Positions 41,666-50,454 are shown, counted from the first letter of the stretch. The stretch is DNA of 64,000 nt from Methanobrevibacter sp. (GCA_017434555.1 JAFRFB010000013.1:1-64000), one strand, 5' to 3'. The notes: a model not told the origin generated them from the sequence alone. Numbers and translations: made by a program.

Positions 41666-42067
41666 TTATAATTCAAAGGTTTTTGGTGGTTCACCTGAAA
41701 AATCAGCAATTGTTGCTTTTCCGGAAACGGTAAATACTTCAAATATTGGGTTTTCACCTGTTTCGTATAATGTTTTAACAAGTTCGTTGGAATCAATTAC
41801 TTTTTGTTTTAATTCTACATCATCAGTGAATTCAACTTTTCCTGCAATTCTTAACCATACAAATTCTGGTGTTGCAACAACCATTTCACAGCTTGGATTT
41901 GCATCTAATTCTTTAAACATTGGTTTTGTGTTTGCAGTACAGAAGTATGGTTTTCCATCTTCTTCGAAGTAAAACAATATTGGTCTTACTTTTGCATTTC
42001 CATCAAGTCCACTAGTTGCTAAATATATTAAGGAATTTTCTTTTAAAAAATCAATAACTTCGCTCAT
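41666..42067 (-). CDS. Pyridoxamine 5'-phosphate oxidase-like FMN-binding protein
   Basis: A 133-residue split-barrel flavoprotein: VIDFLKENSLIYLATSGLDGNAKVRPILFYFEEDGKPYFCTANTKPM (residues 4-50) with the FMN-phosphate-binding R-P segment, then NPSCEMVVATPEFVWLRIAGKVEFTDD. Proteins of this size are FMN- or F420-dependent oxidoreductases of unknown substrate. The promoter is unusual: three GTTACT half-sites lie just upstream of its TATA box with the same spacing as at the macrodomain-sirtuin promoter, suggesting control by the HxlR regulator at 46204. The ribosome site GGAGAT precedes the ATG. Confidence 0.88.
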   Translation of the reverse strand: MSEVIDFLKENSLIYLATSGLDGNAKVRPILFYFEEDGKPYFCTANTKPMFKELDANPSCEMVVATPEFVWLRIAGKVEFTDDVELKQKVIDSNELVKTLYETGENPIFEVFTVSGKATIADFSGEPPKTFEL

Positions 42068-42112
42068 TTTAATTATCTCCGTGTATTTGTAGTTAATAGT
42101 TTATTTAGACTT

Positions 42113-42162
42113 ATATAAACCTTTTTTGTAACTGAAATGTTACTAAGTAACCGATAAGTAAC
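42113..42162 (-). promoter_or_regulatory. Triple GTTACT box and TATA of the PNPOx-like gene
   Basis: Read on the minus strand, GTTACT begins at 42162 and at 42151 and GTTAC at 42132, giving start-to-start spacings of 11 and 19 bases. The TATA box TTTATAT begins at 42119, 13 bases after the third box. The same 11-19-13 pattern is found at 46637-46686. Such upstream placement next to the TATA box suits an activator or a TBP/TFB-blocking repressor. Confidence 0.7.
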
Positions 42163-42191
42163 CATTACACGGATTTAAAAAAAATAAAATA

Positions 42192-42215
42192 AGTTAAAAT
42201 TTTTCAATTTTAACT
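42192..42215 (-). terminator. Terminator after the two-helix membrane protein
   Basis: AGTTAAAAT and ATTTTAACT pair around a 6-base loop just after the stop at 42222, followed on the minus strand by an A/T-rich stretch. Confidence 0.5.
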
Positions 42216-42221
42216 CTAAAT

Positions 42222-42413
42222 TTAGTCTTTCCTATTGATAAACCAATAATAGATTTCTGCAATAATAAAAAGAATTAAACAGACAGAAAAGAATATGCTG
42301 AACGCTATTCCTGTAACTAAATCATATATAAATGCTATTATAAGCAATATGAGTAGTATTCTAATGATTATTGGTTGATTTGACCAGTTCTCTTTTATTT
42401 GATCTAAATTCAT
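42222..42413 (-). CDS. Small two-helix membrane protein, possible partner or immunity protein of the upstream surface protein
   Basis: A 63-residue protein with a short polar start (MNLDQIKENWSNQP) and two hydrophobic helices (about residues 15-36 and 38-57) ending INRKD. I recognise no family. It begins 3 bases after the stop of the 1005-residue surface protein, and its ribosome site GGAGAT overlaps the last codons of that gene, so both are made from one mRNA. That pairing, with a very small membrane protein after a large secreted protein, resembles an effector-immunity arrangement, but an accessory anchoring or export role is equally possible. Confidence 0.7.
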   Translation of the reverse strand: MNLDQIKENWSNQPIIIRILLILLIIAFIYDLVTGIAFSIFFSVCLILFIIAEIYYWFINRKD

Positions 42414-42416
42414 AGT

Positions 42417-45400
42417 TTATCTCCAGTATTTTTGCGGAACATTAAATGGGCTCCAACTTTCTTCTGCGAAATACTTGTAAGTTTCTTCTTTAGTTAATGT
42501 TTTAACATTTCCCTCACTTATATATTTCACATTGTCTCTGTCATAAGTATTGTCTTTTTTTATCGGAATTTCTAAATAATCTGTGCTGCCGTCATCTTTT
42601 GGAATATTGTAGATTTTAGTGTTTTGCATGTATCCCGGTCGTGTAAAGGTTATGTGGTCATATGCAGTATGAAGATCCTTGCTGTCAACATTATTGTCCA
42701 CATAATAAACTCCAATGCTCTGTAAACTTAATGCAGTTCCTAAAATACTTAGACCTATCGTTAAACTGCCGCCAATTAAAGCTCCTATAAATCCTTTTCC
42801 CAGTAAAACTCCTTTTATGGTCAGTGAAGTTAATGGTCGGAAATTGTCTCCTATGTAATTTAAAATGTCGTTAACTGTGCCTATTCCATTATTGACATTT
42901 TTTAAAACTTCTTTTGACATGCTGTAAATGCTGCATAGGCCACAGTCTCTGGTTATTGTAACTCCCTTATAGGCAAAACCATCTTTCACGGATAGTGGTG
43001 TTACCAAACCGGTTTTCAAATCAATCATGAAACTTGAATTTCCGCTTTCATCACTCAATATTGCAGTATTATTGTAATAAACAATGCTTGTCCTATAATC
43101 TTTAAGTGAATTAAAAACATCATCAAATACAGAGGTTATATTAACGTCGGCATCCTCTGCTATCGGTTTTAAGGAAAATTGTTCTATTTTTGATAATAAT
43201 ATGGAATTGACAAAACGGAATTTGATTATGTCGCTTTCGTTATTTCCCTTAATTTCCCTTCCCATGTCTGGAGTCAATATGTGCTGGTATGTCTCTTTCC
43301 AGTTCATTGCTCCTAAAATCACGGTATTCATTGCTCTGGACCATTTCACATCTGTGTTATATGTTAAATTATCGCAGAGTTTGTCACTTAGATAAGCAGT
43401 GTTTAGGGATGTTAAAAACATGGTGTAAAGGCTTTGCATTTTCACGTCTGTTTTATATTCATTTTCTCTGTTAATCCATTCATTCATTGTTTTATCAGTT
43501 ACTTTTTCATTAATTATTGCAAAAGAGTGTAAAACATCAAAATCTCCTTTATATTTGTCACTTAATCCATATGTTATGAGTTCTGATTTTTCAAATTCGA
43601 TACAATTTGGTGAATTAAATTTAGCAATTATGTCTTCTTCACTTAAATAACCGGCAATTCTTGTTCCAAAATAGTTAAATATCACGAGTTCACCAGTATT
43701 TACAAATTTTATTTTGTCTACTCCGTTTCCTATCAATTCTTTGTATGTTTTATAATCAAAGTCATATATTGATTTTCCATAATACCGTGATAGGGTCAAT
43801 TTCAAACCGAGTTCATCAAAGTTAATTGTCTGGAATTTTATTTTTGCAATTGTTTCACCATTTTGGATGTAATTGATGATTTCACTTTTATCAATGCTTT
43901 TATCAATGTATGCTCCAAACTGTTCTATATTGCTGCTGCAATTATTTTTATAGATGAAGTGGGTGTAATCTTGACTTCTGTAAAGTATTATTCCGTTACC
44001 TGTGAGGTCTTCAAGCTTATAGCTGTGCTGTACTGTAATGCCGTCAAATGGAAGCAATACGTATTCTGATCCCAGATATGTTGCACCGTATTCCGGCATA
44101 TTTGATGTTGCATAGATGAAATATTTGTATCCGATTTGAATTTCAATCAGCTGATTTTTTTCCATTCTGATAATGCCGTTTGCGCCATCTTTAATGGAGT
44201 AAACGCTGTTCGGATAAACATATGGGAAAGTCACATTCACATAATTTGGCACCTGTATTTCATATGTAAAATCCGTACTTTTTATTTTTTCACCAATGAT
44301 TTTCGGATGAATTCTGATTATGTTTGATATTGCCAGTTCATTATGCTCTGAAGTTATAATATACTCTCCAGGTTGAAGATTTATATTTAAATTTGCGATT
44401 CCGTTTTCATTTGTGGTTCTTGTGTAAAATACTCCATTAATATTGAAGTTTACTTTCTCAAATGCTGCAGGATTTCCAATACCGTCTACCAGATATACTT
44501 TAAATTTAGTCCCGTCCTGATATTCCATCAAAATATCATATCCGGTTAATGTCGGCAAGATTTTAATCTTATTTGATACATAACATCCCTCATACTGGGC
44601 GGTTATAATATAATCTCCGGGACCTAAGTTTAAATTAAGGCTTGCTACACCTTGGGTATTTGTTTGGCGATAGTAAAAAACACCATTAATATTAAATTCA
44701 ACTTCATGTCCGGATTCTGCTGTTTCTCCATTTTTTTCAAGTATTGTAACGCTGTATTTTGTTGCGTTTCTGTAATATTTTACCACGTCATTGTTATTTA
44801 TAATTTGGGACAATATTGTGATGTTATTACTTTTTTGTTCGTTATTTATTGGATTTATTGCCGTTAAAATGTATTTTCCCTGATGCAAATTCAAGTTCAA
44901 ATTTGCTGTTCCGTTTTCATTTGTGGTTCTTGTGTAAAATACTCCATTAATATTGAAAGTCACTGGGGTGTTTTTTAAGGCATCTCCATTTTTATCTAAA
45001 AATTTAGCATTATATTGGGTTGAATTCTTAAATATCTTAACTACGTCGTTAGATTCTATTGTGCTTCGTATATTAATGGTATTGTGTACTGATTTTTCCT
45101 TTACTATTGTTGTTATGTCATATTTTCCGCTATTTAAATTAATTGCAAGTGATGCCCGCCCATTTTCATTGTTTTGGCGAGTATAATTAATTCCATTTAA
45201 AGAAAATGTTGTTTGGGTATCACTTAGCGGATTATCGTTTTCATCGTAGCTGTTTGCAGCGAAGCGCGTACCGTCTTTATAATACATATCCACATCGTGA
45301 GTTTCTATATGGACATTTTCTTGTGGTGTACTTTGTGTTGTTATAGTTTCATTTTCTATCTCTGCAGCCGAAACTGAACTAATTAAAAAGAGCGTTAGGA

Positions 45401-45434
45401 AAATAAAAACTATTATATCTATTTTTCTAATCAT
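42417..45434 (-). CDS. Surface protein: four N-terminal Ig-like repeats and an unknown 630-residue C-terminal region
   Basis: A secreted 1005-residue protein. It has a signal peptide (IIVFIFLTLFLISSVSA), four Ig-like repeats (about residues 43-375, with NINGVFYTRTTNENG), and then a large region without recognisable family. The repeats are at the N-terminus, opposite to the other surface proteins here. The C-terminal region has no repeats. It contains a CGLC motif (about 829) and a glycine-rich hydrophobic stretch (FIGALIGGSLTIGLSILGTA, about 878-897) flanked by charged sequence, as seen in pore-forming or membrane-inserting domains. It ends with polar residues and has no C-terminal anchor. 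Co-transcription with the two-helix protein suggests a functional pair. A toxin role is hypothesis only. Confidence 0.88.
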   Translation of the reverse strand: MIRKIDIIVFIFLTLFLISSVSAAEIENETITTQSTPQENVHIETHDVDMYYKDGTRFAANSYDENDNPLSDTQTTFSLNGINYTRQNNENGRASLAINLNSGKYDITTIVKEKSVHNTINIRSTIESNDVVKIFKNSTQYNAKFLDKNGDALKNTPVTFNINGVFYTRTTNENGTANLNLNLHQGKYILTAINPINNEQKSNNITILSQIINNNDVVKYYRNATKYSVTILEKNGETAESGHEVEFNINGVFYYRQTNTQGVASLNLNLGPGDYIITAQYEGCYVSNKIKILPTLTGYDILMEYQDGTKFKVYLVDGIGNPAAFEKVNFNINGVFYTRTTNENGIANLNINLQPGEYIITSEHNELAISNIIRIHPKIIGEKIKSTDFTYEIQVPNYVNVTFPYVYPNSVYSIKDGANGIIRMEKNQLIEIQIGYKYFIYATSNMPEYGATYLGSEYVLLPFDGITVQHSYKLEDLTGNGIILYRSQDYTHFIYKNNCSSNIEQFGAYIDKSIDKSEIINYIQNGETIAKIKFQTINFDELGLKLTLSRYYGKSIYDFDYKTYKELIGNGVDKIKFVNTGELVIFNYFGTRIAGYLSEEDIIAKFNSPNCIEFEKSELITYGLSDKYKGDFDVLHSFAIINEKVTDKTMNEWINRENEYKTDVKMQSLYTMFLTSLNTAYLSDKLCDNLTYNTDVKWSRAMNTVILGAMNWKETYQHILTPDMGREIKGNNESDIIKFRFVNSILLSKIEQFSLKPIAEDADVNITSVFDDVFNSLKDYRTSIVYYNNTAILSDESGNSSFMIDLKTGLVTPLSVKDGFAYKGVTITRDCGLCSIYSMSKEVLKNVNNGIGTVNDILNYIGDNFRPLTSLTIKGVLLGKGFIGALIGGSLTIGLSILGTALSLQSIGVYYVDNNVDSKDLHTAYDHITFTRPGYMQNTKIYNIPKDDGSTDYLEIPIKKDNTYDRDNVKYISEGNVKTLTKEETYKYFAEESWSPFNVPQKYWR

Positions 45435-45448
45435 AGTATCTACCTACT

Positions 45449-45502
45449 GTTAATTATTTTTTTACTAATTAACACTCAAACTATGATTTGGAAGATATAA
45501 AT
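45449..45502 (-). promoter_or_regulatory. Promoter and 5'-end inverted repeat of the surface protein gene
   Basis: On the minus strand the TATA box ATTTATATC (45502-45494) predicts a start near 45472. There a perfect inverted repeat, GTTAATTA and TAATTAAC with a 9-base loop (45473-45449), begins. It is either an operator or a 5'-terminal hairpin. Confidence 0.5.
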
Positions 45503-45554
45503 GTTTTAATTTAAAATTTAAAAAGAAAATCTTTATTAAAATGAATTTTTAACG

Positions 45555-46202
45555 TCAATTTTCATTACTTATTATCATTATGCACATATAAGTAAATTCG
45601 CTTGTCGCAATATTTTTTAATGATGTTGAGACAATTTTTTCATCAGGATAGGAAAGTCTTTCACAGACAGTTACCTGGCGATTTTCATTAACTCCATTAT
45701 CGAGTAAAAACTGTGCCATGTCCTTAACTTTTCTTGAAGGAAGTGCAATTGTTATTTTTCCATTGTTAATAACTTCTAAAATATCTTCAATGTTTTCTCT
45801 TCCATGGAATGTCATTACATTGGCGCTATCCCATTGTATGTGGTTTCTGGCAGCAGCAAGCTGGAGGGAACTGATTCCAGGTATCACTTCAATATTTTCT
45901 TTGGGAAATGACTTTTCTTTTGAAATTCTTAAAACAGTATTTAAAACGCCTGAAAATCCAGGATCTCCGGTTGATAATATAGCAACGCTATTTCCGCTTA
46001 TTGCCAATTCGACTCCTTCTTCCAATTTATCAACTAAATCTTTTACATTAAATGCAATGGTGTTTTTAACATCACGAAATAGGTCTATGGCCCTCGTACT
46101 TCCTACGGTGTAATCGCAGTTTTTAACGCAGTCTACTGCTTTAAGGGTTAGATATTCTTCACTTCCAGGTCCGATTCCAATAATAAATATTTTTCCGTCC
46201 AT
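45555..46202 (-). CDS. cbiE: Cobalt-precorrin-7 C5-methyltransferase CbiE
   Basis: A SAM-dependent methyltransferase of corrinoid synthesis, 215 residues. It has FIIGIGPGSEEYLTLKAVD, VAILSTGDPGFSGVLNTVL, IEVIPGISSLQLAAARNHIQWD, MTFHGREN and RQVTVCERLSYPDEKI, all features of the CbiE/CobL-N family. No CbiT is fused or adjacent. It starts next to the end of the HxlR gene (ATG at 46202 after AATGAT, or ATG at 46211). Being behind a regulator gene may put corrinoid synthesis under the same control, but no other cobalamin gene is nearby. Confidence 0.9.
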   Translation of the reverse strand: MDGKIFIIGIGPGSEEYLTLKAVDCVKNCDYTVGSTRAIDLFRDVKNTIAFNVKDLVDKLEEGVELAISGNSVAILSTGDPGFSGVLNTVLRISKEKSFPKENIEVIPGISSLQLAAARNHIQWDSANVMTFHGRENIEDILEVINNGKITIALPSRKVKDMAQFLLDNGVNENRQVTVCERLSYPDEKIVSTSLKNIATSEFTYMCIMIISNEN

Positions 46203-46203
46203 A

Positions 46204-46581
46204 TTAATCATTGATTCCTAATGTTTTTTTAAATGTATCTTTTAGGTCTTGTCTTGTTTTGTCACTGTAGTCCTTCTCGGTATCATTATTTAATGTAAAC
46301 ATTGCCAGTTCATAGATAACTTTATTGAGGGATTTTCCATATTCTGTTAAATGGTATTGTGTGCTTACGGGTTTGGTATTTAAAACGCTTTTTTCGATTA
46401 TGCCGTTTTCCTCAAGTTCATTAAGACAACCTGACAAAACCTTATTGCTGATATCTTTATCTTCTTTAAACTCTTTGAAATGTTTTTTACCAAAAAACAT
46501 ATCTCGGATAATCAGAATACTCCATTTTTTATTGATTAAGTTCATTGTCCTGTCAACGGGACAAACTATTTTTTCGGTCAT
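46204..46581 (-). CDS. HxlR-family transcriptional regulator
   Basis: A 125-residue winged-helix protein: EKIVCPVDRTMNLINKKWSILIIRDMFFGKKHFKEF, KVLSGCLNELEENGIIEKSV, and STQYHLTEYGKSL. The N-terminal cysteine (residue 7) is the conserved position used for thiol-based sensing of quinones, aldehydes or hypochlorite in YodB, HypR and relatives. It is divergent from the macrodomain-sirtuin pair; the GTTACT boxes lie between the two promoters, 56-90 bases from this start, so autoregulation is likely. GTGGTGAT precedes the ATG. The cbiE gene is immediately downstream. Confidence 0.92.
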   Translation of the reverse strand: MTEKIVCPVDRTMNLINKKWSILIIRDMFFGKKHFKEFKEDKDISNKVLSGCLNELEENGIIEKSVLNTKPVSTQYHLTEYGKSLNKVIYELAMFTLNNDTEKDYSDKTRQDLKDTFKKTLGIND

Positions 46582-46636
46582 GAAAAATCACCACTTAATT
46601 ATTATTTTAATCTTTTATGATATTAAATATATTCAT

Positions 46637-46686
46637 GTTACTTTTTGGTTACTGAGTTCCCTATTTGTTACAAAAACAATTTAAAT
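46637..46686 (+). promoter_or_regulatory. Triple GTTACT box and TATA of the macrodomain-sirtuin operon
   Basis: GTTACT starts at 46637 and 46648 and GTTAC at 46667; the TATA box TTTAAAT starts at 46680. Spacings 11, 19 and 13 equal those at the PNPOx-like promoter. A second TATA-like block on the other strand (about 46615-46630) could serve hxlR, so the boxes are placed to act on both promoters. Confidence 0.7.
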
Positions 46687-46715
46687 GTATGATTATAATA
46701 TAATTAACATGAGGA

Positions 46716-47507
46716 GTGATTAAAATAGATTCTAACAAACAGTTAAACTATCTTTTAAATTATTTGATTGATGAAAGAAATGAGGAAATAGAAATTCCTC
46801 AAGACTATATTGAAAAAAGAAATTTGCTTCGGGCATTGATGAATGTAAGAATGCCAAATCCAATTGATGATGAGTTTCTAAAAGTTCAGGATGAATTTTT
46901 AACTGATGAAACTCTGTCAAAAGAATTGGTTGGTGTTGATGATATTAATGAATTCAAAGGTAAATTAATGCTTTGGAAAGGGGATATTACAGATTTAAAG
47001 GTTGATGCTATCGTTAATGCCGCTAATTCCAAGATGCTTGGATGTTTTGTTCCATTGCATAACTGTATTGACAATGTTATTCATTCAGCCAGTGGAATCC
47101 AACTGAGATTGGAATGTGACAGGATAATGAAGGCTCAAAATAGGGATGAAGACATTGGAAAAGCCAAAATTACGGATGCATATAATTTGGCATCAGAATA
47201 TGTGATACATACGGTTGGCCCTGCAATTCCTTTGAACTCCAAAGCTTCAGACACTGATTGTAAAAAACTTGAAAGCTGTTATAATTCATGTTTGGAAATA
47301 GCCAGTGCACATAATTTAAAATCTTTGGCGTTTTGCTGCATTTCAACAGGAGTTTTTAATTTCCCTCAGGATTTGGCAGCAAGTATTGCAGTAAAAACTG
47401 TTGATGAATACTTAAAAAATAACGAAACGTCCCTAAATCATGTCATTTTCAACGTATTTAAGGATGAGGATTATAAAATTTATAAAAATTTACTGTTTGG
47501 TGATTGA
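46716..47507 (+). CDS. Zinc-dependent macrodomain protein-ADP-ribose hydrolase
   Basis: A 263-residue macrodomain of the zinc-containing class. Key parts are [22 protein letters not shown] (ADP-ribose binding), the metal-site segment [19 protein letters not shown] (about residues 112-130), and [20 protein letters not shown]. In staphylococci and streptococci this class removes ADP-ribose added by the neighbouring SirTM sirtuin. Here the SirTM-like gene follows after 1 base. The start is uncertain: GTG at 46716 lies against GAGGA, and the ribosome site GAGGAGTGAT would suit an ATA at 46725. The promoter has triple GTTACT boxes. Confidence 0.92.
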   Translation: MIKIDSNKQLNYLLNYLIDERNEEIEIPQDYIEKRNLLRALMNVRMPNPIDDEFLKVQDEFLTDETLSKELVGVDDINEFKGKLMLWKGDITDLKVDAIVNAANSKMLGCFVPLHNCIDNVIHSASGIQLRLECDRIMKAQNRDEDIGKAKITDAYNLASEYVIHTVGPAIPLNSKASDTDCKKLESCYNSCLEIASAHNLKSLAFCCISTGVFNFPQDLAASIAVKTVDEYLKNNETSLNHVIFNVFKDEDYKIYKNLLFGD

Positions 47508-47508
47508 A

Positions 47509-48360
47509 ATGGATCGTTTTGTACTCAGATTAGATAAGGCTAAAAAAGCTATTGATGATGCGGATTATATTGTTATTGGTGCAGGTGCAGGATTATCTGC
47601 TGCTGCAGGCATTGAATATTCAGGTAAAAGATTCACTGATAACTTTAAGGATTTCATTGATAAATATTCAATGACTGATATGTACTCTTCAGGATTCTAT
47701 CCATTTAAGACTTCCGAAGAAAAATGGGCATATTGGGCTCGCCACATTGATGTTAATAGGTTTCAGGTTGGAAAAACAGAGTTATATCAAAAATTATTAA
47801 AACTTGTTGAATATAAGGATTATTTTGTAATAACAACCAATGTTGAGCATCAGTTCTGGATTAACGGCTTTGAGGATGAAAGGATTTTTGCCACTCAGGG
47901 AGACTACGGGCTTTTTCAATGCAGTGAAGCATGTCATGACGAATTATATGATAATGAAGAACGTATTAAGGAAATGCTTGTAAATACCGTTGATTGTAAA
48001 ATTCCTCCTGAATTGGTTCCGAAATGTCCTCGCTGCGGAGCTGAAATGGAAACAAATCTCAGAAAAGATAATCTCTTTGTTGAGGACACTAATTGGCATG
48101 ATGCAAACAAGAGATATAAGAAGTTTTTAGATAAGATTGGTGATGCTAAAGTGGTATTTTTGGAATTGGGTGTAGGTTATAACACTCCTGTGATAATAAG
48201 ATATCCTTTTGAACAGTGGACTTATGATAATGAAAATGCTACATTAATCAGATTAAACCGTGATTTTCCAGATGCAATTAAGGAAAATGAATCTAAAACA
48301 ATTAGTTTTGATGAAGATATGGATGAAATTTTTGATTATTGGATTTCAAGAATTTTTTAA
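47509..48360 (+). CDS. SirTM-type (class M) sirtuin, probable protein ADP-ribosyltransferase
   Basis: A 283-residue Sir2-fold protein: ADYIVIGAGAGLSAAAGIEYSGKRF (NAD binding, residues 18-42), ITTNVEHQFWINGF, a changed active site where the usual His-Gly is embedded in ATQGDYGLFQCS, and zinc cysteines around QCSEAC and CPRCGAEM. Loss of the deacetylase histidine and linkage to a macrodomain are the marks of class M sirtuins, which ADP-ribosylate lipoylated GcvH-L in firmicutes. Neither GcvH-L nor a lipoate ligase is nearby, so the target is unknown. The ATG at 47509 follows GGTGAT. Its last 15 bases overlap the convergent phosphodiesterase gene. Confidence 0.9.
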   Translation: MDRFVLRLDKAKKAIDDADYIVIGAGAGLSAAAGIEYSGKRFTDNFKDFIDKYSMTDMYSSGFYPFKTSEEKWAYWARHIDVNRFQVGKTELYQKLLKLVEYKDYFVITTNVEHQFWINGFEDERIFATQGDYGLFQCSEACHDELYDNEERIKEMLVNTVDCKIPPELVPKCPRCGAEMETNLRKDNLFVEDTNWHDANKRYKKFLDKIGDAKVVFLELGVGYNTPVIIRYPFEQWTYDNENATLIRLNRDFPDAIKENESKTISFDEDMDEIFDYWISRIF

Positions 48361-50454
48361 TTCTTCCATTTCTTTTTTTAAAAAATCATAGATTGATTTT
48401 GACCCAATCAGTTCTCCTGGGTCTTGCCAATGTGAAGGATATAAAATAAATGGTCTTGTTTGGTTGCCTCCTAATCCTCCATGGCTGCCTATTAACTCTT
48501 CAAATGCACAGATTTCTTCAGTTTCAGGATTATAAAAACTGTTTACAAGTATGTCCGGCATGTGATTGAAAGCATTATGTCTTTTTAAATGCATAGGAGC
48601 ATTTTTACCGAAGTTTTCTAATGGATTTTTACCAACTATTTTATCATTATTCAAATAATAAATTCCATCTGACCCAATCACCATCGGACCGTTAGTAAAT
48701 GAATTAACTAAAACGAATCCTATTCCGGAATGTTTTACAAGTCCCGGAATCAAGTTTGGGAATAATGAAATTATTTCTTCATAATACAGCCGTTTACTCC
48801 ACTGGGTCAAATAGATTAATCCTAGATTTCCGGAGCCTAAAACGATTAATGTTGAATTTTTTGCTTTTTTGGTGCTTTGTTCTTGACTTTCGTGCTTTTG
48901 AATATAGTCCAAATCATTTTCATATTTTTTTCTAAAGTCTTCGAGATGTTCTATATTAATAAAGTCCGGGATTTTGTCTTTAAAGTCATCTATCTTATTG
49001 GAGAAATAGCCAGTATCTTTAATATCATCAACCTTATTAATTATCGTTTCAATTTGCTTGTTTTCCGGGATATATGCGTCTCTAAAGTGATCTGAAATAT
49101 ATCTGTTTTTGTCATAGATTTTCATATCATCTGGAAGGAGTCTTCTAACATAATCTGCAAGGCTAATTCCATATTTTTGTTTAAACGTCTCTCCATTTCC
49201 CTGACCATGGTCTGATAGAATAACAATTTCATAATTTCGTTCACTGCTTTTTTCAGCTTTTTCGATTCTATCAAACTGCAAATCAATCTGTTTTAACACG
49301 TTCCAGACATCATCGTCACGAACTCCTGAGTGATGAGCTACTTCGTCATATCCCACATAACTGGCATAGGCAGAGTTCATTTCTCCTTTAAACATATTTG
49401 CAATCAGTATTTCTGTAGCTATTTCACGTAGAAGCACATTTGCACCTGCCCTGATTGTAGCATAAATAATGGTTCTTCTAAGACGGGGTTTCACATTTTT
49501 TACATAATGCATTATCTGGGATTTTATTTCAACAAGGATTTCCCATAAAAATAATATGAAAACTCTTTGAAAAGTGTATGATTCTAAAAAAACAACATAT
49601 AATAGTTTATTGTACGAATTGTTGTATATTTTAAATCTTGATGAGGTTAAAATAGGATCATCACTGTCTCCACTAAACATATTGGTTATACTAATTCCAT
49701 TATCGCATAATAATCCGTTTCCATCTGATATTCTTTCTTCTATTATTGGAGCATGAGCTAATTTTCCTGAAATCATTATTTTATTATTATTTTCCTTTTC
49801 AACCCATCTGTAAGCTACAATATTCTCATTGTTTCCATGAAGTATTCCTGCCTGACATGCACCGGTTTGTGATGATAAATCTGTTTCCCATTCTTTTAGG
49901 GTATGTGTATTGTTATTTATCCAGCGTTTAAGAGTTGGCATCATATTCTTGTCAATGGCCTCTTTTAAAACATCTATTGAAAGCCCATCGATTTCAAGAA
50001 TTAATAAGCCGGGGTATACTTTTTTATAAAGTGGATTGCTGCTTCTTTTGATATAATCTGATATTCTTTTGGTGTATGAATCATAATAGTCTATATTGGC
50101 AATCTTTGAGACAATTGTTGATGCAATAGCCATTATTAATGGAATAATAAAAGATTCAACAGATCCTGAAGAAACACCCGGAATTAAACATGTAACTCCA
50201 TAAAAAATAGCGGAATTTATTATCAGCGCACCGACTCCAAATGTATAAATAATGAACTTCATTAAAAAACGACTCAGTATTGGCCAAATTAACATATTGG
50301 CTATAGCTACTCCGATTGTAATAAAAATTGCATTATACCAATTTCCCAATGTAAAATTATCAAATATCAAAGGCATTCCAATAACAACTATGATATTGAC
50401 TATTGCAGTTATTATTGTCAGGATTAATGTTTTAATAATATTGGGTAGGTTCAT
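48346..50454 (-). CDS. Membrane-anchored type I phosphodiesterase/alkaline-phosphatase superfamily protein
   Basis: A 702-residue protein. Four membrane helices in the first 120 residues resemble the small phage-holin-like (Holin_4) domain often fused to this enzyme class. A phosphodiesterase domain follows with LLILEIDGLSIDVL (metal site and start of fold), LSSQTGACQAGILHG (probable Thr nucleophile), VGYDEVAHHSG and IVILSDHGQGNG (metal ligands), and GSHGGLGGNQTRPFIL near the C-terminus. Substrates in this superfamily include nucleotides and phospholipid or glycan headgroups; which applies is unknown. It directly follows the metallophosphoesterase gene with no gap, suggesting a shared role at the membrane. 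Confidence 0.88.
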   Translation of the reverse strand: MNLPNIIKTLILTIITAIVNIIVVIGMPLIFDNFTLGNWYNAIFITIGVAIANMLIWPILSRFLMKFIIYTFGVGALIINSAIFYGVTCLIPGVSSGSVESFIIPLIMAIASTIVSKIANIDYYDSYTKRISDYIKRSSNPLYKKVYPGLLILEIDGLSIDVLKEAIDKNMMPTLKRWINNNTHTLKEWETDLSSQTGACQAGILHGNNENIVAYRWVEKENNNKIMISGKLAHAPIIEERISDGNGLLCDNGISITNMFSGDSDDPILTSSRFKIYNNSYNKLLYVVFLESYTFQRVFILFLWEILVEIKSQIMHYVKNVKPRLRRTIIYATIRAGANVLLREIATEILIANMFKGEMNSAYASYVGYDEVAHHSGVRDDDVWNVLKQIDLQFDRIEKAEKSSERNYEIVILSDHGQGNGETFKQKYGISLADYVRRLLPDDMKIYDKNRYISDHFRDAYIPENKQIETIINKVDDIKDTGYFSNKIDDFKDKIPDFINIEHLEDFRKKYENDLDYIQKHESQEQSTKKAKNSTLIVLGSGNLGLIYLTQWSKRLYYEEIISLFPNLIPGLVKHSGIGFVLVNSFTNGPMVIGSDGIYYLNNDKIVGKNPLENFGKNAPMHLKRHNAFNHMPDILVNSFYNPETEEICAFEELIGSHGGLGGNQTRPFILYPSHWQDPGELIGSKSIYDFLKKEMEELKNS

